From contig NZ_JAERQE010000044.1 of NCBI RefSeq assembly GCF_016734765.1, forward strand, positions 1 through 35,507: a stretch of DNA of 35,507 nucleotides. Reading direction: 5' to 3'. This document shows positions 1 through 7,835 of this stretch, piece by piece. Each line of letters starts with the position of its first letter. Position 1 is the first letter of the stretch. The notes below the pieces were generated by a model, which was not told the DNA's origin, made no database searches, and saw nothing but the letters and a program-made list of their open reading frames with translations. The translations under genes were made by a program, and so were the position numbers. The DNA is from Microvirga soli (GTDB lineage: Bacteria > Pseudomonadota > Alphaproteobacteria > Rhizobiales > Beijerinckiaceae).

Positions 1-259
1 TCAACGCTGCCTTGGCATGCCGGGCATCGATGCAGATGACAGGCAATCCCAGCGCATTCAGCTCGTTCCAGAGCCACGTCGCCGTCGCTCCAGTCTCAAG
101 CCCCACCCGGGCCACATGCGGCGCATGGGATTGAATGAAGCCCGCGATCGCCTCCGGGTCGGAGGGGATCATGCCTTCGCGTACAATCTTCCCCGTTTGA
201 TCGACAATGCAGATCGCCGTCAGCTTCAGCGAGACGTCCAGTCCGACATAGTGCTCCAT
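1..259 (-). CDS. IS110-family transposase, N-terminal part (cut by window edge)
   Basis: Reading leftward from ATG at 259, an open frame runs off the window edge after 86 codons. The protein begins MEHYVGLDVSLKLTAICIV and continues with a GLETGAT motif and WLWNEL, then VICIDARHAKAAL. This is the DEDD (RuvC-like) N-terminal catalytic domain of IS110-family recombinases: the D of GLDVS and the E of GLETG match the first two catalytic acids. These enzymes move circular IS intermediates without long terminal repeats, and in the IS110 group a bridge RNA encoded in the noncoding end guides target choice. The C-terminal serine-containing domain lies outside the window, so whether the gene is intact cannot be judged. 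A GAGGGTAGCC stretch just before the ATG could serve as ribosome binding site. Family assignment is confident from the motifs. Confidence 0.85.
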   Translation of the reverse strand, partial: MEHYVGLDVSLKLTAICIVDQTGKIVREGMIPSDPEAIAGFIQSHAPHVARVGLETGATATWLWNELNALGLPVICIDARHAKAAL

Positions 260-1083
260 GGCTACCCTCCTCACGGTCAGGGCCCTGGCGTGGGCCTCGT
301 CGATCTTAGAGAGCTGATTCCCAGAGCCAGGTTATGGCGCGGCCCCGGAATTACCCCATGTGTGAAAACGCTGACGAGCCACTCCTCGGAGAAACTTTAT
401 GTCTCGTAAGCCCCGATTAGCCGGGAAATCCTCGGGGCAAAGCCGCGAACTTGTACGAATAGTTCTTCATAGTCAGCTTGGTTCGAGTTTTCACACAGGC
501 TGGACCATTCTGGCGTGAACAGGCCCTACTAGGAACCCTTGGCCGAGTCAGGGGATCTCAAGGCGCTCTGCGCACCCGACCTGACCAGCATCCTAGCGCT
601 GACGAGCCCGGGCCACAGCACGCGCCGCGACGGCGCGCCAGTGCCTCTGGTGTCGGGTGTGTTGCCTCGGTCCTCGAAGGTCTTGCGCTCGATGTCCTCT
701 TGCACCATCGCACCGAGGTAGGCGCGTTCTGCTGTGATAAAATATGCGACTCCGACCTGCAAACCAGATTTTGGGCTGATAGCTTGTAGGTGGATGACGG
801 ACGACCCCGACATTTCCGAGTGCGCGGGATCATCCCTCATGCCGCTGACCGAATTCATAAGGACATCGTCATCATTGTCCATCTGGCAACGGAACAATGT
901 CGCTGATGAACGCCGCCGACAACATAATGGCGGAGAAGATACCTCTTTTGGCTTACCTCTTCTGTATCGTCGCGAATCCGTGAAACCTGACCTTATAAGT
1001 CTTCTCGCGAAAACAAATTTTAAGAATGAATCGCAAAAAATGCGGATCAGCAAAGCAGATCTGCAACATCACGGGGGCAGAAG
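260..1083. other. Noncoding end of the IS110 element plus unassigned DNA
   Basis: The first 100-200 bases are the upstream noncoding end of the IS110 element, where a bridge RNA would be encoded in IS110-group elements. An 11-base inverted repeat, TGTGTGAAAAC at 361-371 and GTTTTCACACA at 487-497, lies in this stretch. Several overlapping open frames at 478-1053 on both strands show no recognisable family and no good ribosome binding site, so I do not call them genes. The stretch from 840 to 1080 is more AT-rich than its surroundings and may hold the promoter of the small gene that follows. Confidence 0.4.
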
Positions 1084-1287
1084 ATGATCTCTCAAGTCGA
1101 GCATGTTGCTCGTGCGTTCTACGACGCTGAGAACGATGGACATTCTTGGGACAGCACACCCAACAATATCAAAGACGAATTTCGCTTGTATGCTCGTGCG
1201 GCCATCGCACTCCATGAGCAGCTCCAAAACCAAAAACTAGCAGAAGCGGGTAGATCAACATCGGTGGACATCTCCGAAGCTGCCTAA
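1084..1287 (+). CDS. Small hypothetical protein (67 aa)
   Basis: A short protein beginning MISQVEHVARAFYDAENDG with a later FRLYARAAIALHEQL segment. The pattern VARAxYxAE, then Trp, then YARAAIxxL occurs in many short, uncharacterised proteins of rhizobial and methylobacterial genomes and their phages. It is probably a small helical protein. No function is known to me. A purine-rich GGGGGCAGAAG stretch lies directly before the ATG and supports this start. It stands alone between the IS110 end and the galU remnant, with no operon partner. It is likely a real gene because of the family-like pattern, but its role is unknown. Confidence 0.55.
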   Translation: MISQVEHVARAFYDAENDGHSWDSTPNNIKDEFRLYARAAIALHEQLQNQKLAEAGRSTSVDISEAA

Positions 1288-1544
1288 TGCCCGCCACTGA
1301 CGCACTTCATCACTAGCATATCATGATCTAGCCTATTTATCTGGGCGACGGACCCGCCGGTGGGTTGGGTCATCAAGTGCATATGCGGCTGGGCTGGCAG
1401 CGAGCCACGAGAGGGTCGCCCTTTGTTGGCTTCCGGCAGTCTGCTGTTGCTCGCGTTTGGAGGGCACACAGAAAGGGGACTATTCGGACATCCGGCATAG
1501 GTCCCCCTGGGTTGCCTTAATCCGTCTGCTCTCATCGAGTGGGC
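1288..1544. other. Unassigned DNA before the galU remnant
   Basis: About 257 bases with no supported gene. The long leftward open frame across 1284-1877 is the antisense shadow of galU. The galU breakpoint falls at the right end of this stretch. The junction probably marks a past insertion or deletion, but I see no clear IS end or target duplication. Confidence 0.35.
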
Positions 1545-2003
1545 GAGTGCCATATTGAGCAGATGATCGCAGCCTACGACAAGCACGGCGGCAACATCAT
1601 CGCCGTGGAGGAAGTGCCCGAAGACCAGACCCACCAGTACGGCATCGTGTCGGTGGGCCAGGAATTCGGCCAGACCTTCGAGATCACCGGCATGGTGGAA
1701 AAGCCCCCGAAGGGCACCGCACCGTCGAACTACATCATCTCCGGCCGCTACATCCTCCAGCCCCAGGTCTTCGACCTGCTCTCGACCCAGGAGCGCGGGG
1801 CCGGCAACGAGATCCAGCTCACGGATTCGATGATCCGCCTCATGAAGGAGCAGCCCTTCTTCGGCATGAAGTATCACGGCAAGACCTACGACACCGGCTC
1901 GAAGATCGGCTTCCTCATGGCCAATGTGGCCTATGTCTTGGAGCGCGAGGAGCTCTCGGGTGAGTTCCGCAAGGAACTCGAAGCGCTGCTGCGGCAGAAG
2001 TAA
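1545..2003 (+). pseudogene. galU: 5'-truncated UTP-glucose-1-phosphate uridylyltransferase (galU)
   Basis: The frame ending at 2003 encodes only about the last 150 residues of GalU, whose usual length is about 290-300. Recognisable GalU pieces in order are QMIAAYDKHGGNIIAVEEVP, THQYGIVSVG, GMVEKPP, SNYIISGRYIL, GAGNEIQLTDSM and YDTGSKIGFLMAN. These include the substrate-binding Glu-Lys-Pro segment and the C-terminal region. The N-terminal nucleotide-binding part, with its GLGTRFLP-type motif, is missing. Homology appears to start abruptly near 1545, preceded by unrelated DNA, so this is a gene fragment left by recombination or IS activity. An ATG at about 1563 or an alternative start at 1539 could give a short product, but it could not be catalytic. 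A complete galU presumably exists elsewhere in the genome. Confidence 0.85.
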
Positions 2004-2204
2004 ATGGGGGAGGCGACGAGGAGCTTTATGTAGGAGATGATCTGGCCGGACGGGCGACGCGAAGCGCGTACTCGATTGGCAGCCAGGTCTTGCCTCATTC
2101 AGGAGGAAGATACCGAGTCTGAGAAGCCCTCTAGACCAGCTTCTGAGATCACAGGAACAATCCGGGTCGGCTGCGTGGGATGCTGACCCTTTTAGCCGAA
2201 GTCT

Positions 2205-2432
2205 TTACATCCCTGAAAACCGTTGCGAAGGGCGACCCTCACCTGGGCAATAATCTGACACGGGAGGCGTGATCAGGACAGTAGCCTGTATGCCGGCTTG
2301 GCAGCGCTCGGATGCCAGCGTGAGAGCAGCCCGGCGCGCCGTCTCTTCTGTGGGATAGACGTGCAGGAGAAATCCCTGTGAGGAGACGGACCAAGTATCC
2401 TGGTTGACTTGCCTGACTTCAAATAGCTCCAT
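2205..2432 (-). CDS. Small hypothetical protein, possibly DUF2188-like
   Basis: Starting at the internal ATG at 2432 the product is 75 residues: MELFEVRQVNQDTWSVSS, then a GFLLHVYPTEETARRAALTLA segment and an ATVLI strand. The layout (Trp-x-Val, then G-x-x-L, T-x-E-E-A-x-R-A-A-x-x-L-A, then a beta strand) recalls small DUF2188-type beta-alpha-beta proteins, though I cannot confirm this by eye. The upstream extension to 2522 is Cys- and Ser-rich and does not look like coding sequence. The ribosome binding site is weak (TTGGGCAG). It lies alone in a scrap-rich stretch and could be a decayed gene. Confidence 0.4.
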   Translation of the reverse strand: MELFEVRQVNQDTWSVSSQGFLLHVYPTEETARRAALTLASERCQAGIQATVLITPPVSDYCPGEGRPSQRFSGM

Positions 2433-2896
2433 CGTGCTGCCCAATGGTGGTTTACCAAAGCTTAACGGTTGCCCTTCGCAGGTGCAACATGAATGAGCAG
2501 CCGCCGTAGACCCTGGGGTCATCTTGGTGCCGGAGCTTTGTTCTCAGCCTCAGGATTAGGCCGGTCAACCCGGTTGCCCGTTGCCTCGTTGCCAGGCAGC
2601 AGGCTACCGGGTGCACCACCATCGCACCAATCTGGGTGAAGAGTACCTGCACAACATCTTAGCCCTTGGCAGGACCAGTCTGCATCAAGCGTGGTACCTC
2701 GTCAGATGTGCCTACCAGTGCAGCTTGCTATTGTGGCTCCCCCCAAGCGTCAGTACAGTTCTTGGTAAGCAGTCGTGCCTGGCCAGTCCGGGCGTCTCGA
2801 AAACAAATGGCTGCGATTCAATGGGAAGAACGCAGATCCAAAGAGGTTCTACTAACGGAGCTGAACGGATCCGCGCTATCACGCTAGGGGAACCTC
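2433..2896. promoter_or_regulatory. Upstream region of the sensor-kinase gene
   Basis: About 460 bases without a supported gene. The open frames here have no family features. The last bases (AGGGGAACCTC before ATG 2897) form a good ribosome binding site for the kinase gene. A promoter is expected here, but I could not identify clear -35 and -10 boxes. Confidence 0.3.
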
Positions 2897-4309
2897 ATGA
2901 AGGCTTCCAACGAGTTGACGCTTGTGGGGGACCTCCCAAAGAGCTTGAAGACCCAACGTAGGCTTGCACGGCAATTTGCTTTTGTGGCCGTTGCCGCAAT
3001 CCTGATTGCCATGTTTACTCTTGGAAAATGGGTGTCTCAGAAAGTCGAGAGCAGTGTGGCGGAGTTCGCCGGGGCTTCGGCCGCACTCTATGTCAACACA
3101 TTCATCACTCCTCGCCTTCAGGAACTAGCGTACAGGGACTCCTTGTCCCTGACGAGTATCGAGGCCTTGAATGAGGTGTTGGAAAGGCCGGCTGTGCGGA
3201 CGCACGTTACCTCCGTTAAGGTCTGGCGGCGGGACGGTTTGATTATCTACTGCAACAACAGAGAACTTATCGGCCGGCGGTTCAGTCCCAGCCTGCATCT
3301 AAAGCAGGCTCTAGCTGGGCACGTGTCTACAGAGGTGGGCGATAGTCACCACGATGGCAGCAAGGAGGGCGGTGCTCCACGCCAGTTCCAACTTGCGGTC
3401 TACACCCCAATCCATGACGCCAATACTGGCGAGGTACTAGCCGTCCTAGAGTTTTATGAGAATGCAGAGGAGGTCAGAGGGCAGTTGGCTGTCGCCGAGG
3501 CGCAGAGTTGGGCCATCACCGGCGTGGTTGCTGTCGGAATGATTGGAGCCTTTTTCTCGATCCTGTCACAGGGCGGAAGAGCTATGGAGCAGCTGCGTGG
3601 GTCTCTTTTCCAGCGGGTTTCTCAATTGCGAGAGCTACTGCGCCAAAACGAAGCTCTGCGTGCCCGTGCCGACCGCGCCGCACGAAACGTGATCTCCGGG
3701 AACGAGCAGTTCATGCCTCGAATGGCCTCCGACCTGCGCGACGGACCGGCTCAGTCGATCAGCGTCGCACTCCTGCACATGAACGCACTGGAGCAATCCG
3801 GCAAAGCCGACGATAGCGCTGCAATCGTGCGAAACGCACTCTCGAAGGCTCTTAGAGATATATGGAATATATCCGCTAGCCTAATGATGCCGGAGATCAA
3901 GGAATTGTCCTTTGATGACGCGCTAGTGTTTGTTGTTGAAGATCATATGCGCAGATCGCAAAGAGTGGTTCAGCATGATCTGCGTAGCGAGGAGCTGCCC
4001 GCCTGCCCGCCCGATTTCATTAAAACCCTGGCTGCTCGCTTTCTTCAGGTTGGCCTCGATGGTGTTAGCGCGCAGGAAAGCACCGCGCATACGCTCGTCT
4101 GTGTTCGCCGCGATGGGGGGGACATTGTCGTGGAGATCAGGAGTTGGTGCCACGACGCCGCCGAGAACACCAATGAACGATCCGTCCAGCTTGGCCTGAC
4201 CGGCATTTGGGACCAGATCGAAAGTATCGGCGGCACCATCAGCATGGCGAAGCAACCGGCAGGGGACGTCTACCTCACGGCGCGTCTGCCACTTAGCCTA
4301 GATGCTTGA
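2897..4309 (+). CDS. Membrane sensor protein of the NarX/DegS (HisKA_3) kinase type, lacking the phosphoacceptor His
   Basis: A 470-residue protein with a short cytoplasmic N-terminus, a first membrane segment at about 26-45, a periplasmic sensing domain at about 46-200, a second membrane segment at about 204-224, a coiled-coil linker rich in Arg, Glu and Gln (about 230-265), and a dimerisation region of the HisKA_3 type. In that family the phosphorylated His sits in a [ED]LHDGPAQ motif. Here the motif reads DLRDGPAQ, with Arg281 (codon CGC at 3737-3739) where His is expected. The C-terminal part still reads like the ATPase fold (GLTGIWDQIESIGG near the end), but the Asn box and the DxGxG box are not recognisable. 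It may be a signalling pseudokinase that senses and binds a partner without phosphorylating it, or a gene in decay. The reading frame is intact over its whole length, which favours a kept function. The ribosome binding site AGGGGA supports ATG 2897. Confidence 0.8.
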   Translation: MKASNELTLVGDLPKSLKTQRRLARQFAFVAVAAILIAMFTLGKWVSQKVESSVAEFAGASAALYVNTFITPRLQELAYRDSLSLTSIEALNEVLERPAVRTHVTSVKVWRRDGLIIYCNNRELIGRRFSPSLHLKQALAGHVSTEVGDSHHDGSKEGGAPRQFQLAVYTPIHDANTGEVLAVLEFYENAEEVRGQLAVAEAQSWAITGVVAVGMIGAFFSILSQGGRAMEQLRGSLFQRVSQLRELLRQNEALRARADRAARNVISGNEQFMPRMASDLRDGPAQSISVALLHMNALEQSGKADDSAAIVRNALSKALRDIWNISASLMMPEIKELSFDDALVFVVEDHMRRSQRVVQHDLRSEELPACPPDFIKTLAARFLQVGLDGVSAQESTAHTLVCVRRDGGDIVVEIRSWCHDAAENTNERSVQLGLTGIWDQIESIGGTISMAKQPAGDVYLTARLPLSLDA

Positions 4310-4611
4310 GGGGTAAGCCATTTTCACACAGTTGTGCCAGCATCTTGCCAGTTGCACTCAACTTGCCGGTGCGGGATTGGAAGCGACCAAACAGCCATCA
4401 TCCTAGGGACCATTACAAATGGCTAACCCGGGATTTGAGCACCCGCAGCCTGCTGCTCAAAGAGACTGGCACCACCTCCTCCGGCTACCCCCGGACGCGT
4501 CTACCAAAGCTCCGATGAACTAGGACCCAAGTCGATTGAAGACTCGGACCATTGTCGGAGGCGCACCCAGCTGCCTCAGGCTAGGCTCTTCTACGTTTCA
4601 GGGTGCATGTC
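4310..4611 (+). promoter_or_regulatory. Leader region of the MCO-SCO-T2SS gene train
   Basis: About 300 bases between the sensor gene and the first MCO gene. No gene is supported. TTTTCACACA at 4321-4330 matches ten bases of the inverted repeat seen at 361-371/487-497. This is the likely promoter region for the downstream train, whose genes are closely spaced, but I could not assign promoter boxes. Confidence 0.35.
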
Positions 4612-5892
4612 ATGAAAAGACGCGACTTTCTCAAATATGGCGCCGCAGGCCTCGCCACAGCCGGAGTGGGGCTTTCCCCTTTTGAGGCCTTCGCCCAAGC
4701 CCTCACGGGCACAGCTGAGATCAAGCTAGGCATCACGGATGTCGAGACAAGGCTGGTCGATGGCGACAAGGTCAACATGCTGGCCTTCAAGCTCTATGGC
4801 GGAGCAGGGCCCCTGGCCACCGGCCGGGTGCCCGGTCCGGTGCTGCGTGTCAGGGAAGGAAGTACGGTCAAGATCACCCTCACCAATGATCGTGAGGAAG
4901 CCCATGGCTTCGAGATCACAGGTGTACCGGGCACCAAGACGCAGATTGCACCGGGGGGCACCTCGACGATTACCTTCACGGCCCCGGTTGCTGGCACGTA
5001 CATCTATCATGACAGCCTCGGGGACACGCCCCTCTATCGAATTCTCGGGCTGCATGGAGTTCTCGTGGTCGAGCCCCTGAACGGTGTCACCCTCTTAGGC
5101 AGCCGAACACCCTACAGCCTTGATAAGCTCGCGCCAGGTTCCCGCACCGCAGTCAGTGCCCTGTTCGATGCGCTCGGCACGACTGACCGCTTCCAGGGAG
5201 GGGCAGACGGCAAATGGGTTCCAGCGCCGCTGACTGCTGAAGCCTCGATCCGGGAGAAGATTTGGATCTGCTCGGCCATCGATCCGAAGTTCAATGCGTT
5301 GATCGAGCGGGGAAAGCCGATTGTGCTGAATCCTGCCCTGACTACGAACGTGGTCGACAATTTCGTGCCCAGCTACTTCACCATCAATAATCGCAGCGGG
5401 TACGATCTTCACGCGGATTACGACGGCATGCTCCCGGCGATCGCGAAAAACTATATCGGCGAGCCGACCCTGTTCCGCATCGTCAATGTAGGTCTGGCCC
5501 ATCACGCCAACCACTTCCATGGCAACCACCTGATGGAACTGGCCCGTGTGGATCTGAATCCGACATCTTCCACTTACGGCCAGATGATCGTTCCCGAGAA
5601 TATCTTCGAGGTGGATACGACAGCCATGTGGCCGATGCAGCGCCGGGATCTTCTGCTGCCATTCGAGATCCCGCCGGACATCCCGTACCAGATCCCCGTG
5701 TCGAGCCCGACCGGCGGTCAGTTCCAGCGCATGGTGAACAAGCAGGCGCAGGAGCCATTCCCGCTCCGCTACGTGATGCACTGCCACACGGAGATGTCGC
5801 AGACCGCTGCCGGCGGCAACTATCCTCAAGGGATGGTGTGCCACTGGGAAGTCCTTGGCGGCCTCGGCGGCCGCGCCAAGGTAGCAGGATGA
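4612..5892 (+). CDS. Tat-exported multicopper-oxidase-like protein (MCO1)
   Basis: A 426-residue cupredoxin-fold protein. The N-terminus MKRRDFLKYGAAGLATAG is a twin-arginine (Tat) signal, with cleavage likely after AFA near residue 23-25. This fits export of a cofactor-loaded or folded partner complex. The first cupredoxin domain (about 35-165) keeps only single histidines at the usual pairs (H98, H133). The last domain has a HxxHxH set (H298, H301, H303) and an HCH set (H390, C391, H392), as in the third domain of laccase-type oxidases. The normal HCHxxxH type-1 ligand is absent: Ser396 is found there. A GTG at 4603 is an alternative start, but the ATG at 4612 gives the proper Tat n-region. 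It leads a train with MCO2 (42-base gap), two SCO genes and a T2SS. I infer it pairs with MCO2 to build the trinuclear copper site; substrate unknown. Confidence 0.8.
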   Translation: MKRRDFLKYGAAGLATAGVGLSPFEAFAQALTGTAEIKLGITDVETRLVDGDKVNMLAFKLYGGAGPLATGRVPGPVLRVREGSTVKITLTNDREEAHGFEITGVPGTKTQIAPGGTSTITFTAPVAGTYIYHDSLGDTPLYRILGLHGVLVVEPLNGVTLLGSRTPYSLDKLAPGSRTAVSALFDALGTTDRFQGGADGKWVPAPLTAEASIREKIWICSAIDPKFNALIERGKPIVLNPALTTNVVDNFVPSYFTINNRSGYDLHADYDGMLPAIAKNYIGEPTLFRIVNVGLAHHANHFHGNHLMELARVDLNPTSSTYGQMIVPENIFEVDTTAMWPMQRRDLLLPFEIPPDIPYQIPVSSPTGGQFQRMVNKQAQEPFPLRYVMHCHTEMSQTAAGGNYPQGMVCHWEVLGGLGGRAKVAG

Positions 5893-5934
5893 CGTCGTCC
5901 GACAAGCCCCATGTAGCCGATTAGGGTTAAGACA

Positions 5935-7128
5935 ATGACAACCACGACGAAAACAGCGGGCGCTACTGCAGCCATTGGCGGTACCCTCGCCGCCGGCGGG
6001 GTCGCCGCGCAGACCATGCCTCCCTTGGGGCCCAATTCGACCGCAGTTCCCGGCCCGGGTGATTATAACGGCGGCAGCGTCGACTTCACGAGAACAGGTG
6101 TCAAAGGGAAAGAAACCTTTGGAAACTTCGGCTGCGATACCTTCGATGGCAATCCGAACACCCCCGACTGGACAACGGCCAACGCTTATTTCGTGCGTAC
6201 CGTTCAGAACGTCGACATCACCATGCCTGACGGCAAGAAGATCCGGTGTTGGGGTTTCGGAGATCCCTTGAAGGCACCAGGCCGCGAACTCTTGCCGTCG
6301 CCCGTGATCCGTGTGCAGGAGGGCGACCTCGTGCATGTCAAGCTCCAGTCCAGCAAGGGAACGCACACGATCCACCATCATGGCATCGAGCCGACTACGA
6401 TGAATGATGGCGTGGGCCACGTATCGTTCGAGGTGAAGGACGATTACGTCTACCAGTTCCAGGCCCGGCACGCCGGGACGTTCTTCTATCACTGCCATAA
6501 GAACACAGTGACCCATTTCGAAATGGGGCTCTACGGCTTGCTGATCGTTGATCCGAAGCCGGAAAACGGCCGGGTGCTGGCCTATGCCGGCGGACCGTTC
6601 TACGATGTCGAGAAGTTCTGGGTTCTGGACGACATGGACCCGCGCTGGCATCAGATCACCAATCTCGATCATGATGTGGGCCTGTGCGGTGACGATGCAG
6701 GGCTCAATATCTTCGAGCCCAAGTATTTCCTGATCAGCGGCACACCCACACGGCCCAACGTTCTCGCCGACAAGCAGAAGATCGTTGCTAAACCCGGGCA
6801 GAAGATCCTGATCCGGCTGCTGAATGCGAGTTACTCGGTTCTCCAGGTGATGTTCGAGGGCTTAGAGGTTCAGGTGATCTCGGTCGATGGCCATGCCCTC
6901 AACAAGCCATGGAATAAGTGGCTGACCATTGCGCCTGGGACGCCGTTCACCCTCCCAACGGCACAGCGTTACGACATCTTGATCGATACCGCTTCGCCCG
7001 CCAATCAGGCCAAGACGGGCTATGCACACAAGGTCCATTTCGAGTTCCAGCATTGGGTCACTCGCAAGGTGCATAACGCTGGCGACAAGATGTACGAAGG
7101 CCGCGCCTTCACCACCATCACCATTTGA
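5935..7128 (+). CDS. Multicopper-oxidase-like protein (MCO2) with type-1 copper motif in its first domain
   Basis: A 397-residue two-cupredoxin protein. The first domain (about 70-210) has HTIHHHG (H144, H147, H149: a HxxHxH set) and YHCHKNTVTHFEMGLYG (H186, C187, H188, H194, M197). This is a complete type-1 copper site plus half of a type 2/type 3 cluster, placed in the first domain as in copper nitrite reductase or type-C two-domain oxidases. The second domain (about 260-395) has no HxH or HCH motif. It therefore resembles domains 1-2 of a three-domain enzyme lacking domain 3, which MCO1 could supply. The N-terminus (MTTTTKTAGATAAIGG, ending VAAQ) looks like a weak signal sequence without twin arginines, so co-export with Tat-carrying MCO1 is possible. 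A TTAGGG stretch precedes the ATG. The function as an oxidase is inferred. Confidence 0.8.
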   Translation: MTTTTKTAGATAAIGGTLAAGGVAAQTMPPLGPNSTAVPGPGDYNGGSVDFTRTGVKGKETFGNFGCDTFDGNPNTPDWTTANAYFVRTVQNVDITMPDGKKIRCWGFGDPLKAPGRELLPSPVIRVQEGDLVHVKLQSSKGTHTIHHHGIEPTTMNDGVGHVSFEVKDDYVYQFQARHAGTFFYHCHKNTVTHFEMGLYGLLIVDPKPENGRVLAYAGGPFYDVEKFWVLDDMDPRWHQITNLDHDVGLCGDDAGLNIFEPKYFLISGTPTRPNVLADKQKIVAKPGQKILIRLLNASYSVLQVMFEGLEVQVISVDGHALNKPWNKWLTIAPGTPFTLPTAQRYDILIDTASPANQAKTGYAHKVHFEFQHWVTRKVHNAGDKMYEGRAFTTITI

Positions 7129-7136
7129 GTTCCACC

Positions 7137-7835
7137 ATGTCTGCAAGGTCATATCGAGCAGGGCTGTTGTCGGCTCTCACGTTCTCAAAAACAGCAGCGG
7201 CGGTTGGGATGATCGGGCTTCTCGGCGTCTTGACGCCAGCCTCTGCCCATGAAGGTCACCACCACGCGAATGCCGGTGAGATGGAGGCCTCCCCGCAGGT
7301 CTACGTCAAGGCGCCGCCACCGCCCGAGACCCTTGGTCGTCCGTTCGAGTTGATGGACCACAACGGTCAGACGGTGACCAATGCGTCCTACACGGGAAAG
7401 TGGCTTCTCATCTTCTTCGGGTTTGCCGGATGCCGTGAGGCCTGTCCCACCGGCCTCGTGAGCATGCAGGCGGCCCTTGATGTCCTCGGCGAGGAGGCGG
7501 AGCGGGTGCAACCGCTCTTCGTTGATGTGTCGATGGAGGAGCCCGACATCACCGGGCTGGCGCAGTTTGTCAGCAACTTTCATCCCCGTCTTGTGGGGCT
7601 GACCGGCACGAGAGCACAGACTTTCGCGACAGTGAGAGATTTCAAGATCCGTCGCGAGTACGCCATGGCCAGCTACAGCACGAAGGAAACCGGTCCCCGT
7701 ATCAATCATACGACCTACCTCTATCTGGTTGATCCCAGCGGGGTGACGCGCGCGTATTTTGATCACACGCTTGAACCCGAGCGAATGGCCTTAGCGATGC
7801 GGCTGAACATGAAACGCCGGAGGGTCTCACAGTGA
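7137..7835 (+). CDS. SCO1/SenC-family copper chaperone or thiol reductase (first copy)
   Basis: A 232-residue exported thioredoxin-fold protein. A signal peptide ends around TPASA and is followed by a His-rich HEGHHHANAGEM segment likely to bind copper. The fold carries the SCO copper motif: a CxxxC pair (GCREACP, C99 and C103) and the distal His (INHTTYLYLVDP, H191). SCO proteins deliver copper to, or reduce cysteines of, the CuA site of cytochrome oxidase, and some serve other copper enzymes. Placed directly after two MCO genes, this one probably loads them. A TTG at 7125 overlapping the MCO2 stop is an alternative start, but the ATG at 7137 gives a more normal signal peptide. No clear Shine-Dalgarno is visible, so translation may be coupled to MCO2. 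Confidence 0.85.
   Translation: MSARSYRAGLLSALTFSKTAAAVGMIGLLGVLTPASAHEGHHHANAGEMEASPQVYVKAPPPPETLGRPFELMDHNGQTVTNASYTGKWLLIFFGFAGCREACPTGLVSMQAALDVLGEEAERVQPLFVDVSMEEPDITGLAQFVSNFHPRLVGLTGTRAQTFATVRDFKIRREYAMASYSTKETGPRINHTTYLYLVDPSGVTRAYFDHTLEPERMALAMRLNMKRRRVSQ

Noticed and set aside
529..1053. Leftward 174-codon frame upstream of the small hypothetical gene
   Set aside because: No ribosome binding site, mixed composition and no recognisable motifs; overlapping frames on both strands are equally open.
1284..1877. Leftward 197-codon frame opposite galU
   Set aside because: Antisense of the preserved GalU C-terminal half; no family features.
5095..6672. Long leftward open frame of 525 codons across both MCO genes
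   Set aside because: It is antisense to two genes with clear copper motifs. GC-rich third positions keep the opposite strand open, and the translated product is His/Arg/Val-rich without a family pattern.
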